Shown here: piece by piece, positions 11,801 to 20,169 of the stretch
How positions within the stretch are numbered: the first letter of the stretch is position 1
Layout: every line of letters begins with the position of its first letter
Source: Cliona cf. orientalis
Lineage: Eukaryota > Porifera > Demospongiae > Clionaida > Clionaidae
Reading direction: 5' to 3'
DNA length: 64,000 bases
NCBI GenBank assembly: GCA_963930775.1
Contig: OZ005694.1
Coordinates: 9,502,899 to 9,566,898, forward strand
Position numbers and translations under genes: made by a program
Notes under the pieces: generated by a model
What the model saw: only the letters and a program-made list of their open reading frames with translations
Database searches by the model: none
Told to the model about the DNA's origin: nothing

Positions 11801-14800
11801 TGTGTAGGACTAGCGATAGTTCAAACCTATAACTTGACTCACTAATCACTGATCACGGTAAACTATCAACAATGCTTCTTGGCTTGTACTTTCTTTGTGT
11901 GTAACAAAACTGCTGATCAAGCATATACACACACGTACATGATCACGCTGCATATTACGTAATTGTATACAATCATAATTATATGCACAAGTGCATGTGT
12001 ATTCTTGTGGTTACTCTATGTTCTTGACAATGTGGCGATAACAGGACGTACTGACGATAATTTGGGCTCTGTACAATTTCAGTCAAAGTGCACTCTTAGT
12101 AGAGTTTATGTCCCCTCGCATAGAACATGATGGTCAAGGGCATGTGCTGTAGTTATGATTCTGATGCAACCATTATATGATTAGTACATAACATGAATCC
12201 TAGATCAAGAGTTGTGATAATAAGTTTTATTATTCACATACAGTGTCGGACACAACGGTATTGGTGAAGCTGGTGCTCAAGCTCTGGCGGAAGGTCTCCA
12301 ACACTGGACTAACCTTCAAGAATTAGAGTAAGCAACCTGTACTGATACACCACCTCTTGTGTTAATTACCCCACACACATGGACAAGGGGTAAAGTGGCC
12401 TTCAGCCTATATAATAGTACTATTTGTTAATCTGTCATCAGGACAAAAATTGCAAAATCTGGAGGTCTAGTATCTGAGTTACAAGCGGGGATGGGGATCG
12501 CTCCCTTTGGCACGCACCCACTTTGCATTTTCGGCATTGACCCGGAACTATGCTCGCTACACTACACCACTGTGGAGGATGTGGCCCATATTATCACGGA
12601 TGTGGGGTCCGGAGCACTTTTAGCGAAGTTTGACATAGAATCAGCTTACCGCCTAATTCCCGTACACCCCCAGGACCGCCCCCTCCAGGCGGTACGCTGG
12701 GAAGGGAACACCTACGTGGATCCTATGCTCCCCTTCGGCCTCCGCTCGGCCCCAAAAATATTTAACGCGGTGGCCGATGCGCTCAACTGGCACTTGCACC
12801 AGGCGGGTATCCCTCTCATTCGCCACTATCTTGACGATTACATCATCATTACTCCCCCAGACACTTCCATGTGCGCCAGCTTCATCGGATTGGTGCACCG
12901 GGAATGGAATGACAGGTCAGTTATGAGGCGCCATTTTCCCGTATTGTGGCCCTTGGGAATCACGCCAAAGCGGCTGATATGCAGTGGTGGGAGGGCTGAG
13001 GTGTCTGTAAACGGGCCGAGTAGGCGGCCCAGGGATAGCTCCTTGCGCAGGTGATCCGCGATGATTTCGGGGTGCTCATATGCTGAGTGCATATTCGTGG
13101 TCGCAGATTTTAGTGTGGTCGAGCGGTTGAAACCGATTCTAAATCCGTCGCGTATTCCCCTACAAATGTAACGCGCAAATGCCTGGTCTGGGTGTGCAGA
13201 TAAAGATGTGGTCCACTCCTCCAGTGATAGCGGGGTGGAGATGGTGCCGAGCTGGTGGGCGTGGTGCTGCATTGGTTGACGACAGAAATCGAGGCAGAAC
13301 AGGTCTGCTGTGTACTGGTATAGCTGAGACCAACCTAAAGGGCATAGGCAATGTATGTGGGGGGGGGGGGGGGGGGGGGTAGGGGGTAAGATATTGGATT
13401 TTTTATAGGTGGCATTGAGCCGTCACACCCAAGGGGTGGAGTTATTTTCCTAATACCTAACCTCATGCACCCACCCTGCAAGGTGGCGTCTTTATACGGT
13501 ATACGTAACGACCTGCATGAATGCCTTAGGTAGTATTATATTGATCATGATTACGAAAGTCACAGAATCATGGATATGAGATAATAATAGTGATATTATG
13601 ATGAAAGTAAGTGACAGCGGTCAGCAAGTGCAACATAACTAATACTTATTATGATTATGACAAGTGATATACAGTACATAGTCAGTATATAGGAGGATTG
13701 GAGGCCGGCGGGCAGCGCCTAGCGAGGTGCTGATGCTGGGAACGGGCCCTTTGGAGCTGGGCGGAATGGGGAGCGGCTCCTCTGTTGAGTGGGGTGGCCA
13801 CCCCGATGGGGGCATTCAATTGCAGGATGCGGCGATCGGCATTGTAGGCAGGCATGCAGGTACCTGCACTTGGCCATCTTGCACCGGCCGTCGTTATAGC
13901 GCCGGCAAATCTCTTGCGATTTTGCTGCCGATCCCTGGTTGGGGGGTGGCATAGGGGCTGGGAGGGGCCAAGTGGGAGGAGCTTGCCATATGAACGGGCC
14001 AGGATAACCACCTAAGTAGGAGCGGTTGGGGTTATTCGGACAATATGCATCCGCGTGGTCATCCTGGAGGCAAAAGGAGCATCTCGCAATGGCCTTTGCG
14101 CGGCCGGTAAAGGTTTCGTTGTACAAGCGTGAGTCCGTGACGGACCAGTTCAGGTTTTTGTTGGCTAGGGCCTCTCTGCGGAACTGGCGGTCATAAGTGA
14201 CCCAGCGTTGGCCCTCATAGTTTCTCTCAGCCCTTACAATGGTGCCTAGGTAGGCAAACATCTCCGGCGCCTTGTCAGGAAAGCGGGAGCAGATGACAGC
14301 TGCCATCATTGAGAATTTTTCCACCCAGTGGGAAATATCAGTGATAGGTAAGCGCGCTGGGGGTGGGGCTCGTCCTGGGATCTGGGACGGGGCGTCATTA
14401 GCGGTAAGTTCAGACATCTCAACAAACTCTAAGTCGAGAATCTTTTTAACGACTTTAGGTGGGAGGGATGCTGCCGGGTTGTACGGTCCTTGGGCCCCAA
14501 CAGGGAGTGGTGCGATAGGTGGGGGGAGGGTTTTGTTTCCTGCGGTAGCTGCAGCTGCGGCCAGCAGATTGAGCCCTGAGGATTCGGCGGATCCTGGGTT
14601 GAAGGTGGGAGTGTCTTTCAGAGGGTCTGCAGTGAGGTAAGGTACCCAGGCGTGGGGTCAATGCTTCGTATAATATTAGTAGTGGTAAGTGGGCGTGGCC
14701 TAAGCGAGGCCTAGGTTGCCGCCGGCGGGCGGTGCCGCTAGCCGTGAGGGCTAGGCGGCGTATGGAAGCACAGTGTGGGGTTGGGATATGCCTCGCGTTG

Positions 14801-16886
14801 GACATACGCTAGATCTACAAGAATTAAGCTTACCGTTGTCCGAACTCCCGTTGCCTGACGGGGGGTCATCGGCGGGAGGGTCGGTCGGTGTTGTGGTAGG
14901 AGCGAACTTGGAGCGCAGCCAGGCAAGTTGCTCGTCCGAGAAGGGGGGTGTGGTGCTCATAGCTGTTCCCGAAGGGAGGCGAAAGATCTGCGGTAGCCGA
15001 GAAACTCTGACAGCGAAAAACTCTTGACGACGATCGCTCGTGCTTGTCGCTGGCTGGCTGCAGGACTGACTCTTCCCTGCGTGCGCAGCCACGTGGTGAC
15101 TTTGGCGAGCGCGCCGCCCCAGGGACAATAGGGCCGGCCGCAGCGGCCTTCCCGCAACGCGCCCTCGCGCGCGCGTGCGCGCCAGACTCCCGCCGTTAAC
15201 TACGTTTAACTACCTTAAACTACATATACATGCCATAATAGTATGCTGCACTCCCAGACTCCCCTAGAGACAATGGTATCTGATCACAAGTCATACCCAA
15301 AAATATAACCCATGTACATGTATCAACTAATACTAATTCTTATTCGTGTACAGTCTCACAGGGAGCATGTACAGTTTCACAGGGAAAGGCATTGGTACTG
15401 CTGGTGCTCAGGCTCTGGCAAAAGGTCTCCAGCATTGTACTAATTTTCAAAAGCTAAAGTAAGTGATCTAGTTGCACAATAATAGTTATAGTGCATGCAC
15501 ATGGTTGTGATATTAAATTTATATTTGAATTCTGTATTACAAATTGTGATGTTATTCACATGTCCAGCCTCAGTTGTAACAAAATTGAAGATGCTGGTGC
15601 TCAGGCTCTGGCAGAAGGTCTCCAGCATTGTACTAGCCTTCAAACGCTATAGTAAGTGATCTAATACCATGTGTTAACACAACAATAGTTATAATAGTGC
15701 ATGCTCGTGGTTGTGATATATTTGAATTCTGGATTACAAATCGTGATGTTACTCACATGTACAGTCTCTATGGGAACGAAATTGATGATGCTGGTGGTCA
15801 AGCTCTGGCAGGAGGTCTCCAGCATTGCACTAACCTTCAAGAGCTAGAGTGAGTGATCTGTGTGTTAACATGACATTGTTATAGTGCATGCACATGGAGT
15901 GGGTTGTGATTTTTACATTCGATATGTACTTTCAAGTGTGAATGTGTTATTTTGCTCAGATACCGGTACCATAGACACAGTGCATGGGTTTGATATGCAT
16001 GCACCTATTGGTAAGAAACTCAGTTTTATATATTATATGTGCTAAAAATTAATATCAGTATAAAATTGACCACACCCACATTATTATTATGCAGGGCTAT
16101 ACTAATTATTGGTCTATCCATCTATAAAAATTACCAGATCTCAAGATTTAGATGTCTTAGTGAGTGGACGATGTTATGATCAAAGTTGAAAGTGGTGGTG
16201 TGACCAACTTTGCTTCTAAGATCATAGCTACACAGCTTTTGATTGGCCACACCTTATAATGCTATTTCAACTGCACATGCTCAAGCTAGCTAGAAGGGCT
16301 GTCAAATCATAAAATGATCTACGGGACTGAGCCACCATGCTGCATGTGTTCTAGAGAGCTCTGGTTAATTGTGTATTGAGCCAGTACTGTATGATGATGA
16401 CATTTGATTGTTGTTTCTTTAGCTTACGGAGAAATGCACTGACTGACAGCAGTGTTGGTTCCCTCAGTCAGCTCATAAGAACAGCCAAACAACTTAACAC
16501 ATTGGAGTGAGTTGATGATGCATACTCAATCATATTACTGTACTTCTTCTAAAAATCCTCCCCTTCTAATTATTCATCACTTTTTACTGGATGATTGAGA
16601 ATAGTCTCTAATTTTCAGCAAAGGTCATTAAAATTCGGCAAGTATTATGATTTTCATGCCAAAATTTTTAGAAGAAATACGGTTACCGTATAATAATAAT
16701 ATGCACATGACAATCACATGCAACCACTAAACTATGTACAGTGCCATACTTCACAGTGGCATGTTTTCTCACCACAGCCTTTATGATAACCATTTCACTA
16801 ATGATGGACGGAGAGCATTTAAAGCAGCAGCAGAGGAGAGAAACTCAAATCCTGACTTTGCCAAGCTAGATGTCGATTTTAATTAA
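2827..16886 (+). CDS. NLR copy 1: leucine-rich-repeat exon array
   Basis: This is the C-terminal sensor region of NLR copy 1. Exons: 2827-2907, 3074-3157, 4229-4312, 4514-4597, 5040-5123, 5701-5784, 6272-6355, 7076-7159, 7381-7464, 7785-7868, 9110-9193, 9291-9374, 10020-10103, 10208-10291, 12244-12327, 15375-15458, 15568-15651, 15765-15848, 16423-16506, 16778-16886. Apart from the first (81 bp) and last, every exon is 84 bp, starts with the last base of a Ser codon after AG, ends in phase 2 and encodes one ribonuclease-inhibitor-type LRR (for example SLRRNNISDAGAQALAEGL). The last exon ends KLDVDFN then TAA, followed at once by a donor (CGTAAGT). This implies a 3'-UTR intron, probably to an exon at 17,233. 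The repeat at 6272-6355 is the most divergent. Near-identical exon-plus-intron blocks (exons 4 and 6; exons at 7785 and 12244) show growth by block duplication. Confidence 0.9.
2970..3010 (+). pseudogene. Relic of an LRR exon present in copy 2
   Basis: The bases at about 2,981-2,999 (TTTCTCAAGCTGTGGCATCA) match the start of the copy-2 exon at 33,287. Here the rest of the exon is missing and no intact acceptor or reading frame follows. It seems that copy 1 lost this divergent LRR exon, and perhaps its three neighbours, after the duplication. Confidence 0.6.
3328..3703. repeat. Short inverted-repeat element, TACCCCGCGCG ends
   Basis: The segment begins TACCCCGCGCGCATGCGC and ends GCGCGCGGGGTA. 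It lies in an intron of NLR copy 1 and has no counterpart in the aligned intron of copy 2 (near 35,850), so it is a copy-specific insertion. The capped ends resemble the CCCC...CATG...GGGG hairpin motif found several times in this locus. No coding capacity. Confidence 0.6.
4032..4158. repeat. MITE with TACCGTATAG ends
   Basis: It starts TACCGTATAGCAGGGAAAC and ends in the inverted form (ACTATACGGTA). Internal arms repeat the phrase TTTTCTCCCTCAAAAGTTTC. It belongs to a family with copies at 4,760-4,970 and 24,755-24,949. Intronic, no coding capacity. Confidence 0.75.
4760..4970. repeat. MITE with TACCGTATAG ends
   Basis: A longer relative of the element at 4,032-4,158, with several internal copies of GTTTTCTCC-type arms and matching ends (TACCGTATAGC ... 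CTATATGGTA). It is intronic in NLR copy 1. The sequence just before it (about 4,612-4,740) repeats that at about 3,950-4,030, so the whole block was duplicated together with LRR exons. Confidence 0.75.
5254..5644. repeat. MITE with CTGGTTAATAAGC ends
   Basis: The left end (ACTCTGGTTAATAAGCAC) and right end (GCTTAATAACCAGAGT) are inverted copies. The same family appears at about 30,087-30,271 and 38,893-39,428. Intronic, no coding capacity. Confidence 0.7.
7909..8277. repeat. Inverted-repeat element with 9-bp target duplication (MULE-like)
   Basis: The ends are TAGTCTCGTCCCCAGACCC and the near inverse. The flanks carry an exact 9-bp direct repeat, GTGTTAATT (7,900-7,908 and 8,278-8,286). The aligned intron of copy 2 (near 40,895) holds a single GTGTTAATT and no element, which is an empty site. 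A 9-bp duplication is typical of Mutator-like elements; the family call is inference. A 163-codon frame on the minus strand is a by-product of the fold. Confidence 0.85.
8435..8768. repeat. MITE with TACCGTAGAATCC ends
   Basis: Terminal inverted repeats of about 30 bp, starting TACCGTAGAATCCTGTGATT, run into C-rich and G-rich blocks. The flanking TTA trinucleotides (8,432-8,434 and 8,769-8,771) may be a 3-bp target duplication, as in PIF/Harbinger elements. Intronic, no coding capacity. Confidence 0.8.
10370..11485. repeat. DNA element carrying a palindromic minisatellite
   Basis: The outer ends are inverted repeats (TAAACAG.GTGCCAACTATT and inverse, about 40 bp) flanked by TA dinucleotides. 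Copy 2 of the locus has the uninterrupted site CATGTATTATGGGAAAGC near 39,465. The interior, about 10,605-11,240, holds roughly nine units of 55-75 bp. Each unit contains the near-palindrome GAGTCCCTAGT...ACTAGGGACTC followed by AAATTTGA. No protein-coding frame is evident. Confidence 0.85.
12535..15215 (-). mobile_element. Retroelement fossil (DIRS-like or LTR-type), rearranged and broken
   Basis: An old retroelement copy in an intron of NLR copy 1. Parts: a gag-like protein with Cys/His clusters (minus strand, 13,719-14,417), and reverse-transcriptase-like pieces with typical RT signatures at about 12,838-13,272 (minus) and 12,540-12,880 (plus). The parts are not collinear, so the copy is rearranged and broken in several places. 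RT wording such as FDIESAYR, LPFGLRSAPK and YLDD resembles DIRS-like retroelements more than classic Gypsy, but the family is not settled. I found no clear terminal repeats. The aligned intron of NLR copy 2 lacks it, so it arrived after the locus duplicated. Confidence 0.75.
15354..15374 (+). promoter_or_regulatory. Tandem alternative splice acceptor, 21 bp apart
   Basis: Two acceptors lie 21 bp apart, gtgtacag|TCTCACAGGGA at 15,354 and catgtacag|TTTCACAGGGA at 15,375, produced by a short tandem duplication. Both are in frame: the upstream choice would add seven residues (SLTGSMY) in front of the LRR. The downstream site gives the standard 84-bp exon and is my preferred call. Confidence 0.6.
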
Positions 16887-17732
16887 CGTAAGTGCATTTG
16901 CCGGACCAGTGCATGCAATGAACCAAATTAACTACCGTATAGCTGGAAATATCGGCGGGGAATTAAATTTGGCAGTTTGGCAGTCTACATCACAACCGCC
17001 AAATTAAAATCCGCCAAAATTTCCTACTCGCATATATACGTATGGCGATCCTGTACTGAACCGCCAAATTTAAATCCACAAATATTCTTGTAATAGCGAT
17101 TTTGGGCTCAATCGCCAAATTTAATTCCCGCCAATATTTCTGGCTACACGGTATCTCAGAATAATTGAAATCCTGTGATGTACACTAGCTATATCTCGAT
17201 CGTATACTTACTGTTACTTTTGTCTTCCTCAGGGATTAATTACTGGGTCTCCAGAGAAGGAGGAGGGGCCAGTGGAGGCCACTGGATCGAGGGTGCCCAG
17301 AGAGATAGTGATGACCACACGGACTACTAGGGTACATCAATCTAGCTACCAAGTCTATATTCAGTGCATGCAGACGAGGTAGCTAGGGCATAGTTATATA
17401 GAGCTAGCCTAGGTGTGGTGATCCATGCATGTGACTGCAGTGGAATAACTTAATTAATTTTTATATAGCTCTATTTATTAGGCCCGGTGGTATTTATTAG
17501 CCATATAGGTTGACACAAGCCCTTCTGTATTTATATCAAGTTTTTTTGTACAAATCTACATGTCATAGCCATACATTCTCATGCGCTTAATGCAATGACA
17601 CGTACATGTATTTATTATACAGAGAAGCCTAGGTTGTAAGTTGGTGTGTACCAGTACAAACGGGAGTTTTAATATGTGGGGGTGGAGTTTGAAATGATCA
17701 TAGTGTGCTTCAAATGGAACAAATTATAGTCA
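16887..17732 (+). other. NLR copy 1 3' UTR exon and intergenic gap
   Basis: After the stop codon a donor (CGTAAGT) and a later acceptor (cttcctcag|GGATTAATT at 17,233) suggest a 3'-UTR exon. The same arrangement is kept in copy 2 (about 44,941). An inverted-repeat element fills 16,933-17,153. The rest, up to the paraplegin-like fragment, aligns with 44,808-45,460 and shows no further gene. Confidence 0.55.
16933..17153. repeat. MITE with TACCGTATAGC ends (GCCAAATT family)
   Basis: It begins TACCGTATAGCTGGAAAT and ends GGCTACACGGTA, with internal arms containing AATTTGGC/GCCAAATT. A related copy is at 34,063-34,277. It is absent from the aligned sequence in the second copy of the locus (around 44,850), so it inserted after the duplication. 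Confidence 0.75.
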
Positions 17733-18132
17733 ATGATCATGATGCCTATTTGCCAGTGGCACCAGCGATTGCTCCTGAGTCGCTCCTTCCTATCGAGAGC
17801 AGCAGCCTTGAACTTCTGTGGTGGATGAAGAAGATCTGATCTTTGTAGGAGCATCAGCAGCGCAGTGTTTGTATAATTTTCAAGCTACTACTCTCTATCA
17901 GAACTTGACTGCAATCATTGTCAAGAATGTATCCGGGGAACTTCTCCTGCTATAGCTAGTCGAAGGATTATGTGCTCGCGATCGGGAGGGTGCGGCAGAT
18001 CACAGAGACTGTTCAGATACAGAGAGCCGGGAGGTGTTTCATTGACACAGCAGCGCTTTTCCTCTGATGATAAGAACTACAGAAGGAGTAAGTTTTATAA
18101 GAAAATTCAGTTTGCATTGGCATAGCCACTAA

Positions 18133-19098
18133 GGCCAAGAAAAGAAAATTCTTAGTTTCTCAGGCTTTTTCAGCCAAAAAATGATGCGGGCGGGCGGCTT
18201 TTTATTTTATTTTTTATTTTTTTGGGGCGTGGCCCACCCTTAACCACGCCCATATACGGCCTACCTCGAGCTGAAGTTTGGCTGAAAGTAACTGGAATTT
18301 GCAAGTCTTAGTTAATCTATAATATATACTTATTGCCATAGTAGAACGACGATACCGTGAAATATCACGAGTTCATTGCCGCGTATTGTTACGAGTGTGA
18401 AGCACGAGTAACAATGCAAAAGGCAATGAACGAGTGATATTTCCGAGGTATCGTCGTTCTACTATGGCAATAAGGTATTTATCGTATATTAAAGAAGCCT
18501 ATTCTGTACTGGAGCTTTAGTAGCTCGAGTGGCAAAGCTAAGAAGGGACTGCTTTAAGTTTGGCGATGGCTGCCGTCATTTTAGCACCGAAGACTAAAGC
18601 GTATAGCTAAGTAAGGTAAGGGCAGCGGCACCGTGGCTCATTTATCTAACTTGGGCAACAAAAATGACTGATAGCAGCAACTCACTTTCTTCTCTGGCAC
18701 TCAACGTTCAACCATTATTCAACGTTTCAACACTGTATATATAGCGATCATGCGACGAACACGACTGATATGGATTTTGCACGTGACGAACACGACTGAT
18801 ATGGGAAATTATCATACGTGTTTCCACCCACGCGTTTCCCATATGTTTGTATTACGGGTCAAAGTTCAATATACGATAATTTGTTATAGCATAGCCATCA
18901 GAGAAGCGATTTTGATAAGTTAGATGCCTACTAGAGAGTGTCAAGGCTGATGCTCAAGCACAGCCAGCCAAAGAGATAGAGCGGTAAGCACGACGATAAT
19001 TAAATTACCACACCCACTTAATTAAAAAAAAAGGGGCCCAGCAGCCAAAAACTGATGCGGGCGGGCCTGAGAAACTAAATATTTTTTTTTTCATGGCC
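18133..19098. mobile_element. Harbinger/Tourist-like MITE with a nested element
   Basis: The ends are GGCCAAGAAAA and the inverse of GGCCATGAAAA, with TAA on both sides (18,130-18,132 and 19,099-19,101). The intact paraplegin intron near 45,848 has a single CACTAATC at this spot, so it is an empty site. A TAA duplication with GGCC ends is typical of PIF/Harbinger Tourist MITEs. Inner arms include TTAGTTTCTCAGGC and its inverse. A second element (18,319-18,880) sits inside. Confidence 0.85.
18319..18880. repeat. Element with a 144-bp palindrome, copy A
   Basis: Arms at 18,330-18,356 and 18,447-18,473 (ATTGCCATAGTAGAACGACG and inverse) close a 144-bp hairpin. Beside it lies about 400 bp bounded by TTATCGTATATT and AATATACGATAA. 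A second copy in the opposite orientation is at 40,199-40,766, which confirms that the hairpin and the 400-bp body move as one unit. Confidence 0.85.
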
Positions 19099-19226
19099 TA
19101 ATCATTGTGACTTATATAAATCAGAGAGCTCTAGTTATCTCATACACTAAGGCTACAGTGACATAATATCATAATTACATGTATGATGTGTCTTGATCGT
19201 TGTACTGTATTAAACTTGTACATATA

Positions 19227-19428
19227 CAGTGGAACCCCTCTATTCCGGACACCCTTGGGACAGCTTAAAGTGTCCTGATTAAAGGAGGTGTCCTCATTTC
19301 AGGGGTAGTTTTGTATACTGTTCTAAGTAGATGGGATCGTGCATGGTGTCCTGATTAAAGGAGACGTCCTCATTTCAGAGGTATCCTTATCATAATAATA
19401 ATATTATTATTATGGAGGGGTTCCACTG
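19227..19428. repeat. CAGTGGAACCCC-type MITE
   Basis: It begins CAGTGGAACCCCTCTATTCC and ends GGAGGGGTTCCACTG. The aligned copy beside the intact paraplegin gene is at about 45,965-46,159, and a longer relative is at 62,156-62,632. The CAGTGGA ends are like Tc1/mariner or pogo-type elements. It predates the duplication, being present in both copies. Confidence 0.8.
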
Positions 19429-19666
19429 AATGGGTATTCGCTGGGACACTATGATAGTTGCTAGCCTACGAGTATATTGACTGTGCATAGGTGACCCTGT
19501 TCCCGAAGAGGAGGAGGAGCCAGAGAGACAGAACCACAACGACTGGGCGTGGCTACCGCTCTTTGCCGCACTCACAACACTGGCCTACCTCTGGACTCCA
19601 AAGCAGGATCCCATTCCAGAAGTCTCATTCCCATTCTTCCTGCAACACATGCTCTACACTGGAGAG

Positions 19667-19715
19667 GTATACCAAAACATAGAGTTACTTCTTTCCCAGT
19701 AAACATTGCATTTCT

Positions 19716-19751
<36 letters not shown>

Positions 19752-20169
19752 GGGAGGGTTTCACATTCCGTCGTAAACTTTGATCTCTGGTTGTGTGACT
19801 CAGACTGACCGCTAGCCAACTTGGACAGATGGCCAGGGGTCAATCACCTATTGTTATGAGCCAGGCTAGGCTGTGCCAGGAAGCGGGAACCAGTAAAACC
19901 GGTAAAACCGGCTTGGTTTGCATGTTTGGGTTAGAGTGATTTGCCAGAGTAATGCCGAGTCCAAGTCTTGATGACATAATATCCCTCTCCATGCGTGCGT
20001 GTTCAGTTGTATGTATAATATTATGTATAAAAGAGACTTGCCCACTACAAGGCATGCACGTCTGCTCTTTCATTTCCTTGTTTCTATGGTATTTCTGTGA
20101 CTATAATAAAAGCACCGACAGAATTATTTTTTTTGCTCGACCTGACTTATCGGTAATAATCTTTTACAG
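19667..20169. other. Duplication seam region
   Basis: Homology to paraplegin intron 2 stops at about 19,672. A GA microsatellite (about 19,718-19,754) follows, then unrecognised sequence up to the first PTB exon. A weak candidate exon near 19,803-19,893 (LTASQLGQMARGQ...) could be the missing upstream part of the PTB domain, but the match is not convincing and I do not call it. Confidence 0.5.

Larger units (their letters stand above)
17733..19666 (+). pseudogene. Paraplegin 5' fragment, duplicated and dead
   Basis: Exons 1 (17,733-18,087) and 2 (19,491-19,666) match the first two exons of the complete paraplegin gene at 45,461-46,397. Exon 1 starts MIMMPICQWHQRLLLSRS but has lost 6 bp (present in the intact copy) and has TGA where the intact gene has CGA (after about 30 codons). 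It also carries 4-, 5- and 3-bp insertions. Exon 2 is still open (PVPEEEEEPERQNHNDWAW...). No later paraplegin exon follows: similarity ends at about 19,672, just inside intron 2. It is a truncated passenger of the NLR-locus duplication. Its intron has been enlarged by a nested transposon at 18,133-19,098. Confidence 0.9.

Noticed and set aside
14455-15157. Several overlapping frames on both strands in a GC-rich stretch
   Set aside because: They lie in the non-coding end of the retroelement fossil; GC-rich DNA has few stops, so long frames arise by chance.
19803-19893. Possible upstream PTB exon
   Set aside because: Reads LTASQLGQMARGQ with acceptor and donor candidates, but lacks the hydrophobic pattern expected for the first PTB strands; left uncalled.
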